Source: Caulobacteraceae bacterium (GTDB lineage: Bacteria > Pseudomonadota > Alphaproteobacteria > Caulobacterales > Caulobacteraceae). From it: a stretch of 37,349 nucleotides of DNA. Numbering within the stretch: the first letter of the stretch is position 1; the number at the start of each line of letters is the position of its first letter. Below the pieces are notes generated by a model, which was not told the DNA's origin, did no database searches, and saw nothing but the letters and a program-made list of their open reading frames with translations. The position numbers and the translations under genes are program-made. This document shows, one piece after another, positions 1-8,628 of the stretch. The DNA lies in the NCBI GenBank assembly GCA_947475875.1, contig CANJME010000023.1, forward strand, positions 1 to 37,349, given 5' to 3'.

Positions 1-40
1 CCTGAATCGTTCGTCCCCCGCAGCGGCGGCATCGTGCCAT

Positions 41-78
41 GGGCGAGCGCGCCAGCTGTTGGAGGCGCGCGCTCGCCC
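41..78. repeat. 12-bp perfect inverted repeat (hairpin)
   Basis: The arms GGGCGAGCGCGC (41-52) and GCGCGCTCGCCC (67-78) are perfect reverse complements around a 14-nt loop. No T-run follows on either strand, so it could be a factor-dependent terminator or simply a structured intergenic element. The gene it would serve lies outside the window or is the LuxR remnant at 111-365. Confidence 0.5.
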
Positions 79-110
79 ACCCCGACCATGGCGTTACAGA
101 CCGCCGTGTA

Positions 111-365
111 CTAACAATGAAACTGGATCACCTCTCGGGGGCTGGCCAGCTTGGTGCGCAGATGTTGGGCCACAAGTGACAGGCACTCGCGTTCACGCGG
201 CGTCAGTCGAATTTCTAGTTCTGACTGCACTCCAACCCTCAACACGGGCAACGCCACAACTCGGCATGACCGCAACCTTCGTGGAATTCCCGGACAGAAT
301 CCAGTCCAATACGCGTTTATCAATAAATTACACCCGGGAGGCGACTCAAGTCCCCCGGATTCCAA
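111..365 (-). pseudogene. Truncated LuxR-type helix-turn-helix remnant
   Basis: The 84-residue frame contains LTPRERECLSLVAQHLRTK, the first two helices of a LuxR/GerE DNA-binding domain. The recognition helix that should follow (normally EIA..LG.S..TV..) is replaced by a short tail ending in IQFHC and a TAG. The 47 residues before the motif resemble no domain I know. It could be a decayed LuxR regulator with a deletion, or a chance extension of a fragment. There is no convincing ribosome-binding site, and the frame overlaps the 3' end of the next minus-strand gene by 20 nt. I would not expect it to bind DNA as it stands. Confidence 0.4.
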
Positions 366-1107
366 GGGTGCGAGCGGTGCGGCGGAATGACGCTAGTTGC
401 TCGGGATCGCTGGCATAGGCCGCTCTGGCGTCACGAAAGGCCGCCTCCGCCAGGTCCATCTGGCCCAGATTGACGCGGCTGCGCATCAGCATTTCCCAGC
501 TCTGCGGATCGTGTGGATCGGTCTTGAGGCGGGCGTCCAGGCCTTCGACCATCGCCATGACATCGGGCCCCTGTCCGGGATGAGGCGACTCTCCACCCGG
601 GCCAGCCATCTCACCGCCCGGATGCGCAATTTGCTCTTGTCCCTCTGGCTCCCGTTCCAGCAGAGCCACCAGACCGGCGGCGGCAATAACAATCGCGCTC
701 GCCAGGCCCAGCGCCACGGTCAACACGGCTCGCTCGCTAGGGCTAGGGCTAGGGCGGTCCGGCGGCGGGGTCTCGTTTTCGGCGGGACGAGCCTCGCTCA
801 TCGCCGCGTCAGCACTGGACCAGTGAGACAGCGACACCGTCAGCGCCACGCAGGCCAGAACGGTCATCAGGGTAAGCAGCCCCCATACCAGCCACGCGCC
901 CCTGCCGTGGGCGGGCTCAGTCGGCGGCAACACCGCCAGGGACAGGACCGCGGCGCTGATGAAAATGACCTGCAGCACTGCGCCGGCCCGGCCAAACGCC
1001 TGCGGCGTTTTCGCAATGGCGAGGCGTGCCGCCAGAGCCATGAGCGCCTGGGCAAGGGCCACAACCAGCGCCAGGATGAGCGCATAGTGTCCGATCTGCA
1101 CCGTCAT
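346..1107 (-). CDS. CcmF-N-like / CcmI-TPR-like hybrid, putative cytochrome c maturation factor
   Basis: A protein of about 253 residues. Its first ~60 residues (MTVQIGHYALILALVVALAQ...) match the start of the heme lyase subunit CcmF, which normally begins with an (E/I)GHFALILAL helix. The rest of CcmF, including the WWD region, is absent. Two or three more hydrophobic segments and a proline/serine linker follow. The C-terminus (VEGLDARLKTDPHDPQSWEM... LGQMDLAEAAFRDA) matches the periplasmic TPR domain of CcmI/CycH. In known systems CcmI presents apocytochrome to CcmF, so the two halves belong to partners in one pathway. I chose the ATG at 1107, preceded by GGGGGCG; an upstream ATG at 1146 would add 13 polar residues. 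It is divergent from the cytochrome operon starting at 1208, which fits a dedicated maturation role. That role is inference. Confidence 0.6.
   Translation of the reverse strand: MTVQIGHYALILALVVALAQALMALAARLAIAKTPQAFGRAGAVLQVIFISAAVLSLAVLPPTEPAHGRGAWLVWGLLTLMTVLACVALTVSLSHWSSADAAMSEARPAENETPPPDRPSPSPSERAVLTVALGLASAIVIAAAGLVALLEREPEGQEQIAHPGGEMAGPGGESPHPGQGPDVMAMVEGLDARLKTDPHDPQSWEMLMRSRVNLGQMDLAEAAFRDARAAYASDPEQLASFRRTARTLGIRGT
737..754. repeat. Three perfect CTAGGG hexamers in the linker of the CcmF/CcmI-like gene
   Basis: CTAGGG occurs three times in tandem and encodes the PSPSPS stretch of the linker between the membrane half and the TPR half of the minus-strand gene. The unit is six bases, so gain or loss of a copy would keep the reading frame and only change linker length. 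Confidence 0.75.
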
Positions 1108-1207
1108 TTCGCCCCCGCGCTCTTTTACGAACTGTACCGGTCGCAACGGCGGCGGGGAATGCTAAAGTCCGCGCACGGCAACCGGCGGCGAGGATGCGTA
1201 ACACAGC

Positions 1208-3652
1208 GTGACCGAGGTCTTTCGCGTGGCGATACTGGGCTCGGGGCCCGCGGGCCTTAGCGCCGCCGCGCATGCCGCAGCCTTGGGTCTGTCGCACGTC
1301 CTGCTCGAAAAGACCGACCACCTGTCGGACACCATCTACCGCTACCAGAAGGGCAAGCATGTGATGGCCACGCCCAGCCAGCTGGTGCTGCGGGCCGATC
1401 TCGATTTTACCGCCGGCAAGCGCGAGGCGGTGCTGGACACCTGGAACGCCGGGACCACCGCGGCGGGCGTCAATGTCCGCCTCAACGCCGAGGTCAGGGC
1501 CGTGGAGGGCGAGGCGGGCGATTTCACAATCACACTGGCAAATGGGGATGTGGTCCACGCCCAGACCCTGGTTCTGGCCATCGGCACCCAGGGCAATCCA
1601 AACCTGATGCGTTGCGAGGGAGCGAACCTGCCGCACGTGCAGTACCAGCTCGATGATCCCGGCGCCTATATGGACGAGCACATCACCGTGGTCGGCACCG
1701 GCGATGCGGGGATCGAGAACGCGCTGGGCCTGATCGCCGATCCGGCGCTCTGCAATGTGGTCAGCATCCTCAACCGCTCGGCCGACTTCGCCAAGGCCAA
1801 GGACGCCAATGTCAAACTGCTGAATGAGGCGCGTGATTCCGGCCGCCTGCAGGTGCTGACCGAGGCCTCGACCAGCCGCATCGAGGAAGGTTGGATCACG
1901 GTCGAGCGCCCCGACGGCGAGATCCGCTTTCGCTGCGACCGGGTGATCGCGCGGATGGGCTCCCAGCCGCCCCGCAAGTTCATCGAGGCCATGGGGGTCG
2001 AATTCACCAGCGAGGCGCCCGGTGCGTTTCCGAAACTGTCGCCCACCTTCGAAAGCACCAAGCGCGGCATCTATGTGATCGGCGCCCTCGCCGGATATCC
2101 CCTGATCAAGCACTGCATGAACCAGGGCCACGACGTGGTCGAATACATCGCCGGCAACACGCGCTTGCGACCGGCCGACGAGCCGATCATCGAGGCCAAA
2201 CTGGCCGGCCTGCCCAAGGGGCGGTCGGTCGATGAATGGCTGGAACACATTCGCCAGAGCGTCGAGATCCTGCGCGGTCTGTCGCCGCTGCAAATGCGCG
2301 AGTTTCTGCTGGACGCGGAGGTCCGCGCCTGGCCGGCCGGCGAGGCTATCTTCCACAAGAACGCCATCGGCTCGTCCCTGTTCGGCATTGTCGAGGGCAC
2401 TGTGCTTGTCGAGGTCAATCCCGCCGATCCCGCCATCACGGTCCCGATCGCGGCCGGATCGATCTTCGGCGAGGTCGGGCTGATTTCCGGCCGCCGGCGC
2501 GGCGCCACCGTGCGCGCGGGCGCGGGCGCAGGCTGCATCTGCATCGAAATCCCACGCATCGCCGCCCTGAAACTGATGGGCACTGTCGATGCGGCGCGCG
2601 AGACGGTCAACCGCATCACCACCGAGCGGCAGCTGCTGCAGCTGTTCGGCTCGGGCCTGACCGCGGCCGACATCTCAGGCATACTCGCCACCGCTGAAGT
2701 GCGCGATGTGCGGCGGGGCGAGGCGATCATCAAGGAGGGCGCGGAAGGCTTCGACATCTTCGTCATCCGCTCGGGCAGCATGGTGGTGGAAAAGGAGCTG
2801 GGCGGAAAATCCATCTTCCTGCGCTACCTCCCCGCCGGCTCCTACGTCGGCGAAATGGCCCTCTTCGAGGACGGCGTGCGCACGGCTACGGTGCGGGCGG
2901 CGATCAAGTCCCAGGTCGTGCGGCTCGAGGGGGAGGGCTTTCGCCGCCTGCTGGAGGCCAAGCCCCAGCTCGCGCGATCCATGCGCGAGGAAGCGAGCGC
3001 CCGGCGCAAGATCAACCGCTTCATCGAGCAGAAGAAAGAGAGCTTCTCCGGCGTCGTCGACATGTACTCCTCGGTCGCCAACTTCCTGGTCACCGAGGGC
3101 CTGGGCGAGGCGACCGACGTCCTGCTCATCGATGAGAAGCTCTGCATCGGCTGCGACAACTGCGAGACCGCCTGCGCCGACACCCACGACGGACTCTCGC
3201 GCCTCGACCGCGAAGCGGGGCGCACCTACGCCCACATGCATGTGCCGACCTCGTGCCGTCACTGCGAGGCGCCCTATTGCATGACCGACTGTCCGCCCAA
3301 CGCCATCCGCCGGGGCGCGGACGGTGAGGTGTTCATCGACGAGACCTGCATCGGCTGCGGCAACTGCCAGCGCAACTGCCCCTATGACGTCATCCGCATG
3401 GACAAGAAGCCTGGCAAGAAACCGGGTCTGGCTTCCTGGCTGTTTCTCGGCCTTGGCCCCGGCCCGGGCGAGCCCGACACCGCCTGGAAGAAGAAACACA
3501 CCTCGCCCGAGGCCGCCAAGGTCGCCATCAAATGCGACATGTGCGCGGGGCGCAAAGGCGGCCCCGCCTGTGTACGCGCCTGCCCGACCGGGGCGGCGAT
3601 CCGGGTCTCGCCCGAACAGTTCCTGTCGGTGGCGCTGATGGAGCGGGACTAG
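1208..3652 (+). CDS. Flavoprotein - double cNMP-binding - 4x[4Fe-4S] ferredoxin fusion
   Basis: An 814-residue cytoplasmic redox protein with no signal peptide or membrane segment. Residues ~5-330 form an FAD-dependent pyridine-nucleotide-disulfide-type oxidoreductase: GSGPAG at 11-16 binds FAD and GTGDAG near 160 is a second Rossmann site. Two cyclic-nucleotide-binding domains follow, at ~358-465 and ~478-595. Both keep the phosphate-binding cassette: FGEVGL...RRRGATVRA near 420-437 and VGEMAL...VRTATVRA near 548-562. Residues ~645-795 carry four cysteine clusters ([55 protein letters not shown]), the layout of DMSO-reductase/HybA-type electron-transfer subunits. Inferred role: a cAMP-gated entry point passing electrons from NAD(P)H, or another donor, to the membrane b-type partner encoded 4 nt downstream. 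The start is GTG, with GGCGAGG upstream. Confidence 0.85.
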   Translation: MTEVFRVAILGSGPAGLSAAAHAAALGLSHVLLEKTDHLSDTIYRYQKGKHVMATPSQLVLRADLDFTAGKREAVLDTWNAGTTAAGVNVRLNAEVRAVEGEAGDFTITLANGDVVHAQTLVLAIGTQGNPNLMRCEGANLPHVQYQLDDPGAYMDEHITVVGTGDAGIENALGLIADPALCNVVSILNRSADFAKAKDANVKLLNEARDSGRLQVLTEASTSRIEEGWITVERPDGEIRFRCDRVIARMGSQPPRKFIEAMGVEFTSEAPGAFPKLSPTFESTKRGIYVIGALAGYPLIKHCMNQGHDVVEYIAGNTRLRPADEPIIEAKLAGLPKGRSVDEWLEHIRQSVEILRGLSPLQMREFLLDAEVRAWPAGEAIFHKNAIGSSLFGIVEGTVLVEVNPADPAITVPIAAGSIFGEVGLISGRRRGATVRAGAGAGCICIEIPRIAALKLMGTVDAARETVNRITTERQLLQLFGSGLTAADISGILATAEVRDVRRGEAIIKEGAEGFDIFVIRSGSMVVEKELGGKSIFLRYLPAGSYVGEMALFEDGVRTATVRAAIKSQVVRLEGEGFRRLLEAKPQLARSMREEASARRKINRFIEQKKESFSGVVDMYSSVANFLVTEGLGEATDVLLIDEKLCIGCDNCETACADTHDGLSRLDREAGRTYAHMHVPTSCRHCEAPYCMTDCPPNAIRRGADGEVFIDETCIGCGNCQRNCPYDVIRMDKKPGKKPGLASWLFLGLGPGPGEPDTAWKKKHTSPEAAKVAIKCDMCAGRKGGPACVRACPTGAAIRVSPEQFLSVALMERD

Positions 3653-3656
3653 GGCC

Positions 3657-4496
3657 ATGAGCGCCGGGGGGCAGACCAGGGGGCGAGCGAAAACCATCCG
3701 ACACGTGGGGTTCCTGCGCCACGGCGGTTTCCGCTGGCTGTTCGTCGCCCTGGTCCTCTGCTTTGGCGCCGTCTGGGGTTACCAGCGGTTCGAACCCGAT
3801 CCGCCCAGCGGCGGGTCCTGGTACGGCTATGGCCTCGGAACGGTCGCGGCCCTGATGATCCTGTGGCTGGCGTATCTGGGCGTGCGCAAACGCTCGATCA
3901 CCCCCGGGACCTGGACGCTGAAGGGCTGGGTTTCGGCCCACGTCTATCTGGGTATGGCGCTCGCTTTGATCGCCACCCTGCACACCGCGTTCCAGTTCGG
4001 CTGGAATCTGCACACCCTGTTCTATGGCCTGATGCTGCTGGTCATCGCCTCAGGCCTGGTGGGTGTCATTCTCTATGTCGCCATGCCACGGGTCCTTTCC
4101 GCCAACCGGGCCGAACTCACCGAGCGCCAGATGCTCGAACAGATCGAGGCCCTGGATCAGCAACTGCACGAGGCGGCTCTGCCGCTGTCGTCCGAAGCGG
4201 CCGCCGCCGTTCGCGGCTCGATCCGCAATTCGCCCATCGGCGGACTGCATGGCCGCTGCGGTACGGCCCGGGCGGTGAGCATCATCGAACGGCTGCGGCG
4301 CGGCCCCGTTCCTGATGCCGGACTGGACGCCGTCGCCGGCCTGCTGAACAAAAAATCCGGGGCTCTGGCCCGCGCCCGGCGGCACGCCCGCATCAAGGCC
4401 GTGCTCCAGGCCTGGCTCTATATCCATGTGCCGGCGACCTTCGCGGTGCTGGCCGCCATGGTCGCCCACATCGTCGCGGTGTTTTTCTACGCATGA
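3657..4496 (+). CDS. Predicted di-heme cytochrome b-like membrane protein
   Basis: A 279-residue integral membrane protein with about five hydrophobic helices, at ~25-42, 58-76, 92-110, 117-143 and 254-278. Helix 3 has His95 and His109, and the last helix has His257 and His271. Both pairs are 14 residues apart, the spacing of bis-histidine ligands for two stacked b-type hemes in cytochrome b proteins. A charged region of about 100 residues separates helix 4 from the last helix and is probably cytoplasmic. The gene starts 4 nt after the Fe-S fusion and its TGA overlaps the next ATG (ATGA). It is therefore probably the quinone- or Fe-S-linked membrane step between the cytoplasmic flavo/Fe-S protein and the periplasmic decaheme. 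I do not recognise a named family. Confidence 0.7.
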   Translation: MSAGGQTRGRAKTIRHVGFLRHGGFRWLFVALVLCFGAVWGYQRFEPDPPSGGSWYGYGLGTVAALMILWLAYLGVRKRSITPGTWTLKGWVSAHVYLGMALALIATLHTAFQFGWNLHTLFYGLMLLVIASGLVGVILYVAMPRVLSANRAELTERQMLEQIEALDQQLHEAALPLSSEAAAAVRGSIRNSPIGGLHGRCGTARAVSIIERLRRGPVPDAGLDAVAGLLNKKSGALARARRHARIKAVLQAWLYIHVPATFAVLAAMVAHIVAVFFYA

Positions 4497-6319
4497 GCAT
4501 CACCCTTCGTCAGATCGCCAAACGGGCCGACGGCAGCGACATTGTCCGCTCACGCCGGATCGAGGCCGATGAGGCGACCATCGGGCGGTCGGCCGATTGC
4601 GACATTGTTCTGCCCGACCTGGCGGTGGCCCCGGTCCACGCCCGGCTGAGGATCTCGGGTGGCCGCGTCGGCATCGCGGGCGAAGATGGCGCGAAATTCC
4701 AGCTTGGGGGCAAACAGGTCGCCCGCGCCGACGTCGATCCGGCAAAAGGCGCAGTGTTGGAAATGGGCGACCACCGCCTGACCTTCGAGGCCGGCTCCAA
4801 TCCCGGCGAGGTCACGCTCACCGTCACCCGCGCCCGCGAAGCCACCGACGGCGTCGCCGAGCCCACGGGTATCTTCTCCATCCGGCCCGGCCTTTTCGGC
4901 AAGCGGCGGACGGCCTGGGTGCTGGCCATTGCCGTGCTGCTGATCACCCTCGCCTGGCCGATCGCGGCCTTTCACGGGCAACGCACGATCTTCTCCCAGC
5001 CGGACGCGCAATGGACCGTGGGACACCTGTCGAAAGCCCACGCGTTCCTGGAGGACGACTGTCAGGCCTGTCACCAGAAGGCCTTCGTCGCCGTGCGTGA
5101 CGAGGCCTGCATGACCTGCCATGCAGCCAGTCCCGACCAAGCCGTTCTCCTGCGTGTATCAAACGAAGTGAAAGCAAAAGGCAGCCCGACGGCGCCCCTC
5201 TTCATCCGCGAGCACGCGGTCCACGCCCGGCTGATGAAGGCCGCAACGCCGCCGAAGGACCGGTTCGAGCGGTTCAAGGCCGCGGTGGGCCTGAAGTTCG
5301 GACGGACCAACGACCGCTGCGTCGGCTGCCACCTGGAGCACAAGGGCCCCGTGGGCTTTGCGCCCGCCGATCAGATCCATCTGCCGCTCACACCCGCACT
5401 CCATCCCACCGACGATTGCGCCAGCTGTCACGGCCAGCTGAAACACCGGCTGCCTGACACCCCTCTGATCGACACCCCAGACTGGTCGAGGCACCCGGAT
5501 TTCCGGGCGGTGAACCTGGCGGCGCCCCAGACCCGCGGGCTTAATTTCTCCCACGCCCAGCACCTGCAGGCGGCGGGCGGGGTGGCCCGTCAGGCCCAGA
5601 GCCTGGCCCGCTACGGCGGCGCGCTGGATTGCGCCGACTGTCACCATCCGGCCACGGATGGGCCGGGCTTTTCGCCCGTGCGGATGGAACCGGACTGCGA
5701 GTCCTGTCACTCGCTCGCCATCGGCGACGCCGGCGGGCGGATGCGCCTGCCGCATGCGGAACCGGCCAGGGTGATCGCCGCGATCAACAGCTATTATGCG
5801 GGGGCCGCCGCGGCGACGCCGCTGGACTTCGTGGCGCGCCGGCGGCCAGGTGTGGCGAGCGAGGCCGAACGCGCCAGTCTTGCCTCGGCGGGGCGCGGCT
5901 CCGCGCCTGCCCAGGCAAGGCGCGCGGTCCAGGCGGCCTTCTCGCCGCGCGGCATCTGTTTTGACTGCCATCTGGTGACGCCGAGGCCTGACGCGCCGCC
6001 CCTGATCGGCAAGGTTGATTTGACCGACAAACCGTTTCTCACCCGCGGGCGGTTTGACCATCGCACCCCCGGCCACCGGTCCACCGACCCGGGCGCCTTG
6101 CCCTGCGCCAGCTGTCATGCGGCGGAAAGCTCGCAACGCACCGCCGATTTGCTCATGCCCCACATCGCCGTCTGCGCGACATGCCATAGCAAGCGCAAGG
6201 AAGAGGTCGTCCAGGCCGCCGCCGCCGAGTGCTCGACGTGCCACAGCTTCCACGCGCCGGCCCTGCCGACGCGAAAGCCCGACAAGCCCTCCGACGCCAT
6301 TCGAATAGGGGCCCTCTAG
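4493..6319 (+). CDS. FHA domain - transmembrane helix - decaheme cytochrome c fusion
   Basis: A 608-residue protein joining a cytoplasmic signalling domain to a periplasmic electron carrier. Residues ~5-105 are an FHA domain (IGRSADCDIVL at 30-40, His49). One hydrophobic helix spans ~140-160. After it come ten CXXCH heme motifs: CQACH (190-194), CMTCH, CVGCH, CASCH, CADCH, CESCH, CFDCH, CASCH, CATCH and CSTCH. Single-pass topology would put FHA in the cytoplasm and the hemes outside, as c-type hemes require. The FHA loop reads VAPVH where the family has V-S-R-x-H, so the usual phosphothreonine-contacting Ser and Arg are missing; it may bind a protein partner without phosphorylation. It overlaps the b-type gene by 4 nt, so the two are probably translationally coupled. 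No Ser/Thr kinase or phosphatase lies in the window. Confidence 0.85.
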   Translation: MSITLRQIAKRADGSDIVRSRRIEADEATIGRSADCDIVLPDLAVAPVHARLRISGGRVGIAGEDGAKFQLGGKQVARADVDPAKGAVLEMGDHRLTFEAGSNPGEVTLTVTRAREATDGVAEPTGIFSIRPGLFGKRRTAWVLAIAVLLITLAWPIAAFHGQRTIFSQPDAQWTVGHLSKAHAFLEDDCQACHQKAFVAVRDEACMTCHAASPDQAVLLRVSNEVKAKGSPTAPLFIREHAVHARLMKAATPPKDRFERFKAAVGLKFGRTNDRCVGCHLEHKGPVGFAPADQIHLPLTPALHPTDDCASCHGQLKHRLPDTPLIDTPDWSRHPDFRAVNLAAPQTRGLNFSHAQHLQAAGGVARQAQSLARYGGALDCADCHHPATDGPGFSPVRMEPDCESCHSLAIGDAGGRMRLPHAEPARVIAAINSYYAGAAAATPLDFVARRRPGVASEAERASLASAGRGSAPAQARRAVQAAFSPRGICFDCHLVTPRPDAPPLIGKVDLTDKPFLTRGRFDHRTPGHRSTDPGALPCASCHAAESSQRTADLLMPHIAVCATCHSKRKEEVVQAAAAECSTCHSFHAPALPTRKPDKPSDAIRIGAL

Positions 6320-8578
6320 ATGGCTGCCAAGAAGACGAAAGCCAAACGGACCGGAGGACGCTTTGCCCGACTGTCCAGCGCAGTTCCCGGGCTGATCGTT
6401 ACGGCCCTGCTGCTGGCGCTGCATGTCATCCATCCCGCGGCGATGACCCAGCTCAGCAATCTCATCTTCGACGTCTATCAGCGGGCCGCGCCCCGGCCCT
6501 ATATCGACACCCCGGTGCGGATCGTCGACATCGACGACGCCACGCTCGAAAAGCTGGGCCAGTGGCCCTGGCCGCGCACCGATATCGCCCGCCTGACCCA
6601 GACCCTGACCGATGCGGGCGCCGCGGTGGTGGCCTATGACATCGTGTTCTCCGAGCCCGACCGCACCTCGCCGGCGAGGATCGCCAGGATCCTGCAGGGC
6701 AATCCGGCCGCCCGCGGCGACTATGCCGATGTCGCCGCCCTCACCGATCACGATGTCCTGCTTGGCCAGACGTTCGGCAAGACGCCCAGCGTACTTGGCG
6801 TTTTTCTGACCCACGAGCCCAACCCTAATCGCCCGCCGGTGAAGGCCGGTTTCGCCTATTCCGGATCGCCGCCCTACACGGCGGTACGCAATTACAACGG
6901 CGCGCTGACGCCCTTGCCGGTGTTGTCGAAAGACGCCGCAGGCGCCGGCTTCGTCACGGTCGGGGGCGACGGCGACAGCATCATCCGCTCGGTGCCGCTG
7001 CTGTCGCGGGTCGGCAATCAGATGGTCCCGTCGCTCGCGCTCGAGGCGCTGCGGGTCGCGCAAGGGGCCGGCGCGCTGCAGGTCAAGAGCAGCAATGGCG
7101 GCAATGAATCCGGCGGCGGCGCGCCTTCGGTGGTGGCCATCAAGGTCGGAGCTTTCCAGGCGCCCACGGATGCGACCGGCGCCCTGCTCATGCACTACGC
7201 CGCGCCCAGGCCCGACCGGCTGGTTCCAGCCTGGAAGGTGATGGCCGGAGCCTATTCGCCTGATGAGATGAAATGGCTCTTCGAAGGCCGCATCGTCTTC
7301 GTCGGTACGGGCGCATCGGGTCTGCGCGACCTGGTTTCGACGCCAATCGCCGACCGGGAACCGGGCGTGGTGGTGCACGCCCAGGCCATTGAGCAGATCA
7401 TGCACCAGCAGTTCCTGCAGCGGCCGGACTGGTGGCCGGGCTTCGAGCGGCTGCTGATCCTGGTGCTGGGCCTCGCCATCGCCTTTTCCCTGCCCCGGGC
7501 GCGCGCCCTGATCGGCGGGACGATCGCGGTGGTCGGCGTTGTCGCGGTTGCGGCCGCCTCATGGTTCGCCTTCCAGCGCCAGGGCATGCTGCTCGATCCG
7601 GTCTATCTGATGCTCGGCATCGCCGGCCCCTATTCGGTCGGCACGGTGGTTTCGTTCTATCGGGAGGAGCGGGCCAGGGCCTATATCCGCAACGCCTTCG
7701 ACCGTTATCTGTCCCCTGAGCTGGTCGCCCGCATCGCCAGAGATCCGAGCCAGCTCGAACTGGGCGGCGAAGAGCGCGACATGACCGTGATGTTCTGCGA
7801 CATCCGCTCGTTCTCGAGCATCTCGGAGAGCCTCGGGCCGCAGGAGATCATCCGCTTCCTGATTGAGTTCCTCACGCCGATGACGGACATCCTGCTGGCC
7901 CGGAAAGCCACGGTCGACAAGTACATCGGTGATGCGATCCTGGCCTTCTGGAACGCGCCCCTGACCGATCCGGACCACCCGCGCAACGCCGCCCTGGCGG
8001 CCCTGGACATGGTCAAGCGGCTGGACAAGCTGAATGCCGAAAATCGCGACGATCCCGCCAAGGTCTGGCCAGGCGTGGTGCGCATCGGGGTGGGCCTCAA
8101 CACGGGTTCCTGCTGCGTCGGCAACATGGGTTCGGCCCAGCGGCTCAGCTATTCCCTCATCGGCGATACGGTGAACCTGGCCTCGCGTATCGAGGGCCTG
8201 ACCAAGCTTTATGGCGTCTCCATCGCCATCGGCAGCGAGATGGCCTCCCGCATCGGCGACTTCGCCCTCATCGAGATCGACCTGGTACGCGTGGTCGGCC
8301 GTGAGGCGCCGGAACGCCTCTACGCGCTGATGGGCTCGCCCGAGACGGCGCTGGAGCAGGGCTTCATCGATCTTTCCACCGCCTGGAAGGCCGTGTTGAC
8401 CGCCTATCGCGCCCAGGACTGGAAAGGCGCCGACCAGGCGCTGGAGGGTCTGGCGCCCCACGCCGCCGCCTTCGGACTGAAGAAACTCGCGATGCTCTAC
8501 GCAGACCGCATTGACGCCTTCCGCAAGGCGCCGCCGCCCAAAGGCTGGGACGGCGTGTTTCAGGCAACCGGGAAGTAG
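6320..8578 (+). CDS. CHASE2-sensor class III adenylate cyclase
   Basis: A 752-residue membrane sensor enzyme converting ATP to cAMP. An N-terminal helix (~22-38) leads into an extracytoplasmic CHASE2 domain (~45-365; hallmark IVDIDDATLEKLGQWPWPR and VVAYDIVFSE). Three closely spaced membrane helices follow at ~374-446, then a cytoplasmic cyclase domain from ~490. Catalytic features are present: the metal-binding Asp in MFCDIRSFSSIS (~494), KYIGDAILAFW with the purine-selecting Lys near 534 and the second metal Asp, and IGDTVNLASRIEG near 614-626 with the Asp/Thr position and the transition-state Arg. The Lys favours ATP over GTP. The gene starts directly after the decaheme stop codon, with AGGGG as probable ribosome-binding site. 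CHASE2 may sense the redox or ligand state of the periplasm and set cAMP for the double-CNB protein in the same operon; this link is inferred. Confidence 0.9.
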   Translation: MAAKKTKAKRTGGRFARLSSAVPGLIVTALLLALHVIHPAAMTQLSNLIFDVYQRAAPRPYIDTPVRIVDIDDATLEKLGQWPWPRTDIARLTQTLTDAGAAVVAYDIVFSEPDRTSPARIARILQGNPAARGDYADVAALTDHDVLLGQTFGKTPSVLGVFLTHEPNPNRPPVKAGFAYSGSPPYTAVRNYNGALTPLPVLSKDAAGAGFVTVGGDGDSIIRSVPLLSRVGNQMVPSLALEALRVAQGAGALQVKSSNGGNESGGGAPSVVAIKVGAFQAPTDATGALLMHYAAPRPDRLVPAWKVMAGAYSPDEMKWLFEGRIVFVGTGASGLRDLVSTPIADREPGVVVHAQAIEQIMHQQFLQRPDWWPGFERLLILVLGLAIAFSLPRARALIGGTIAVVGVVAVAAASWFAFQRQGMLLDPVYLMLGIAGPYSVGTVVSFYREERARAYIRNAFDRYLSPELVARIARDPSQLELGGEERDMTVMFCDIRSFSSISESLGPQEIIRFLIEFLTPMTDILLARKATVDKYIGDAILAFWNAPLTDPDHPRNAALAALDMVKRLDKLNAENRDDPAKVWPGVVRIGVGLNTGSCCVGNMGSAQRLSYSLIGDTVNLASRIEGLTKLYGVSIAIGSEMASRIGDFALIEIDLVRVVGREAPERLYALMGSPETALEQGFIDLSTAWKAVLTAYRAQDWKGADQALEGLAPHAAAFGLKKLAMLYADRIDAFRKAPPPKGWDGVFQATGK

Positions 8579-8628
8579 CGCCGGATGGCCGCCGTGATAA
8601 TGCTGGGGCGCAACCGGGGGCCGACGTC

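Noticed and set aside
917-2356. Long minus-strand reading frame (479 codons)
   Set aside because: It lies antisense to the clearly coding flavoprotein part of 1208-3652, has no recognisable domain, and is explained by high GC at third positions.
5159-7405. Minus-strand reading frame of 748 codons
   Set aside because: It is antisense to the decaheme and CHASE2 cyclase genes, rich in Arg/Gly/His without domain signatures; a shadow of GC-rich coding.
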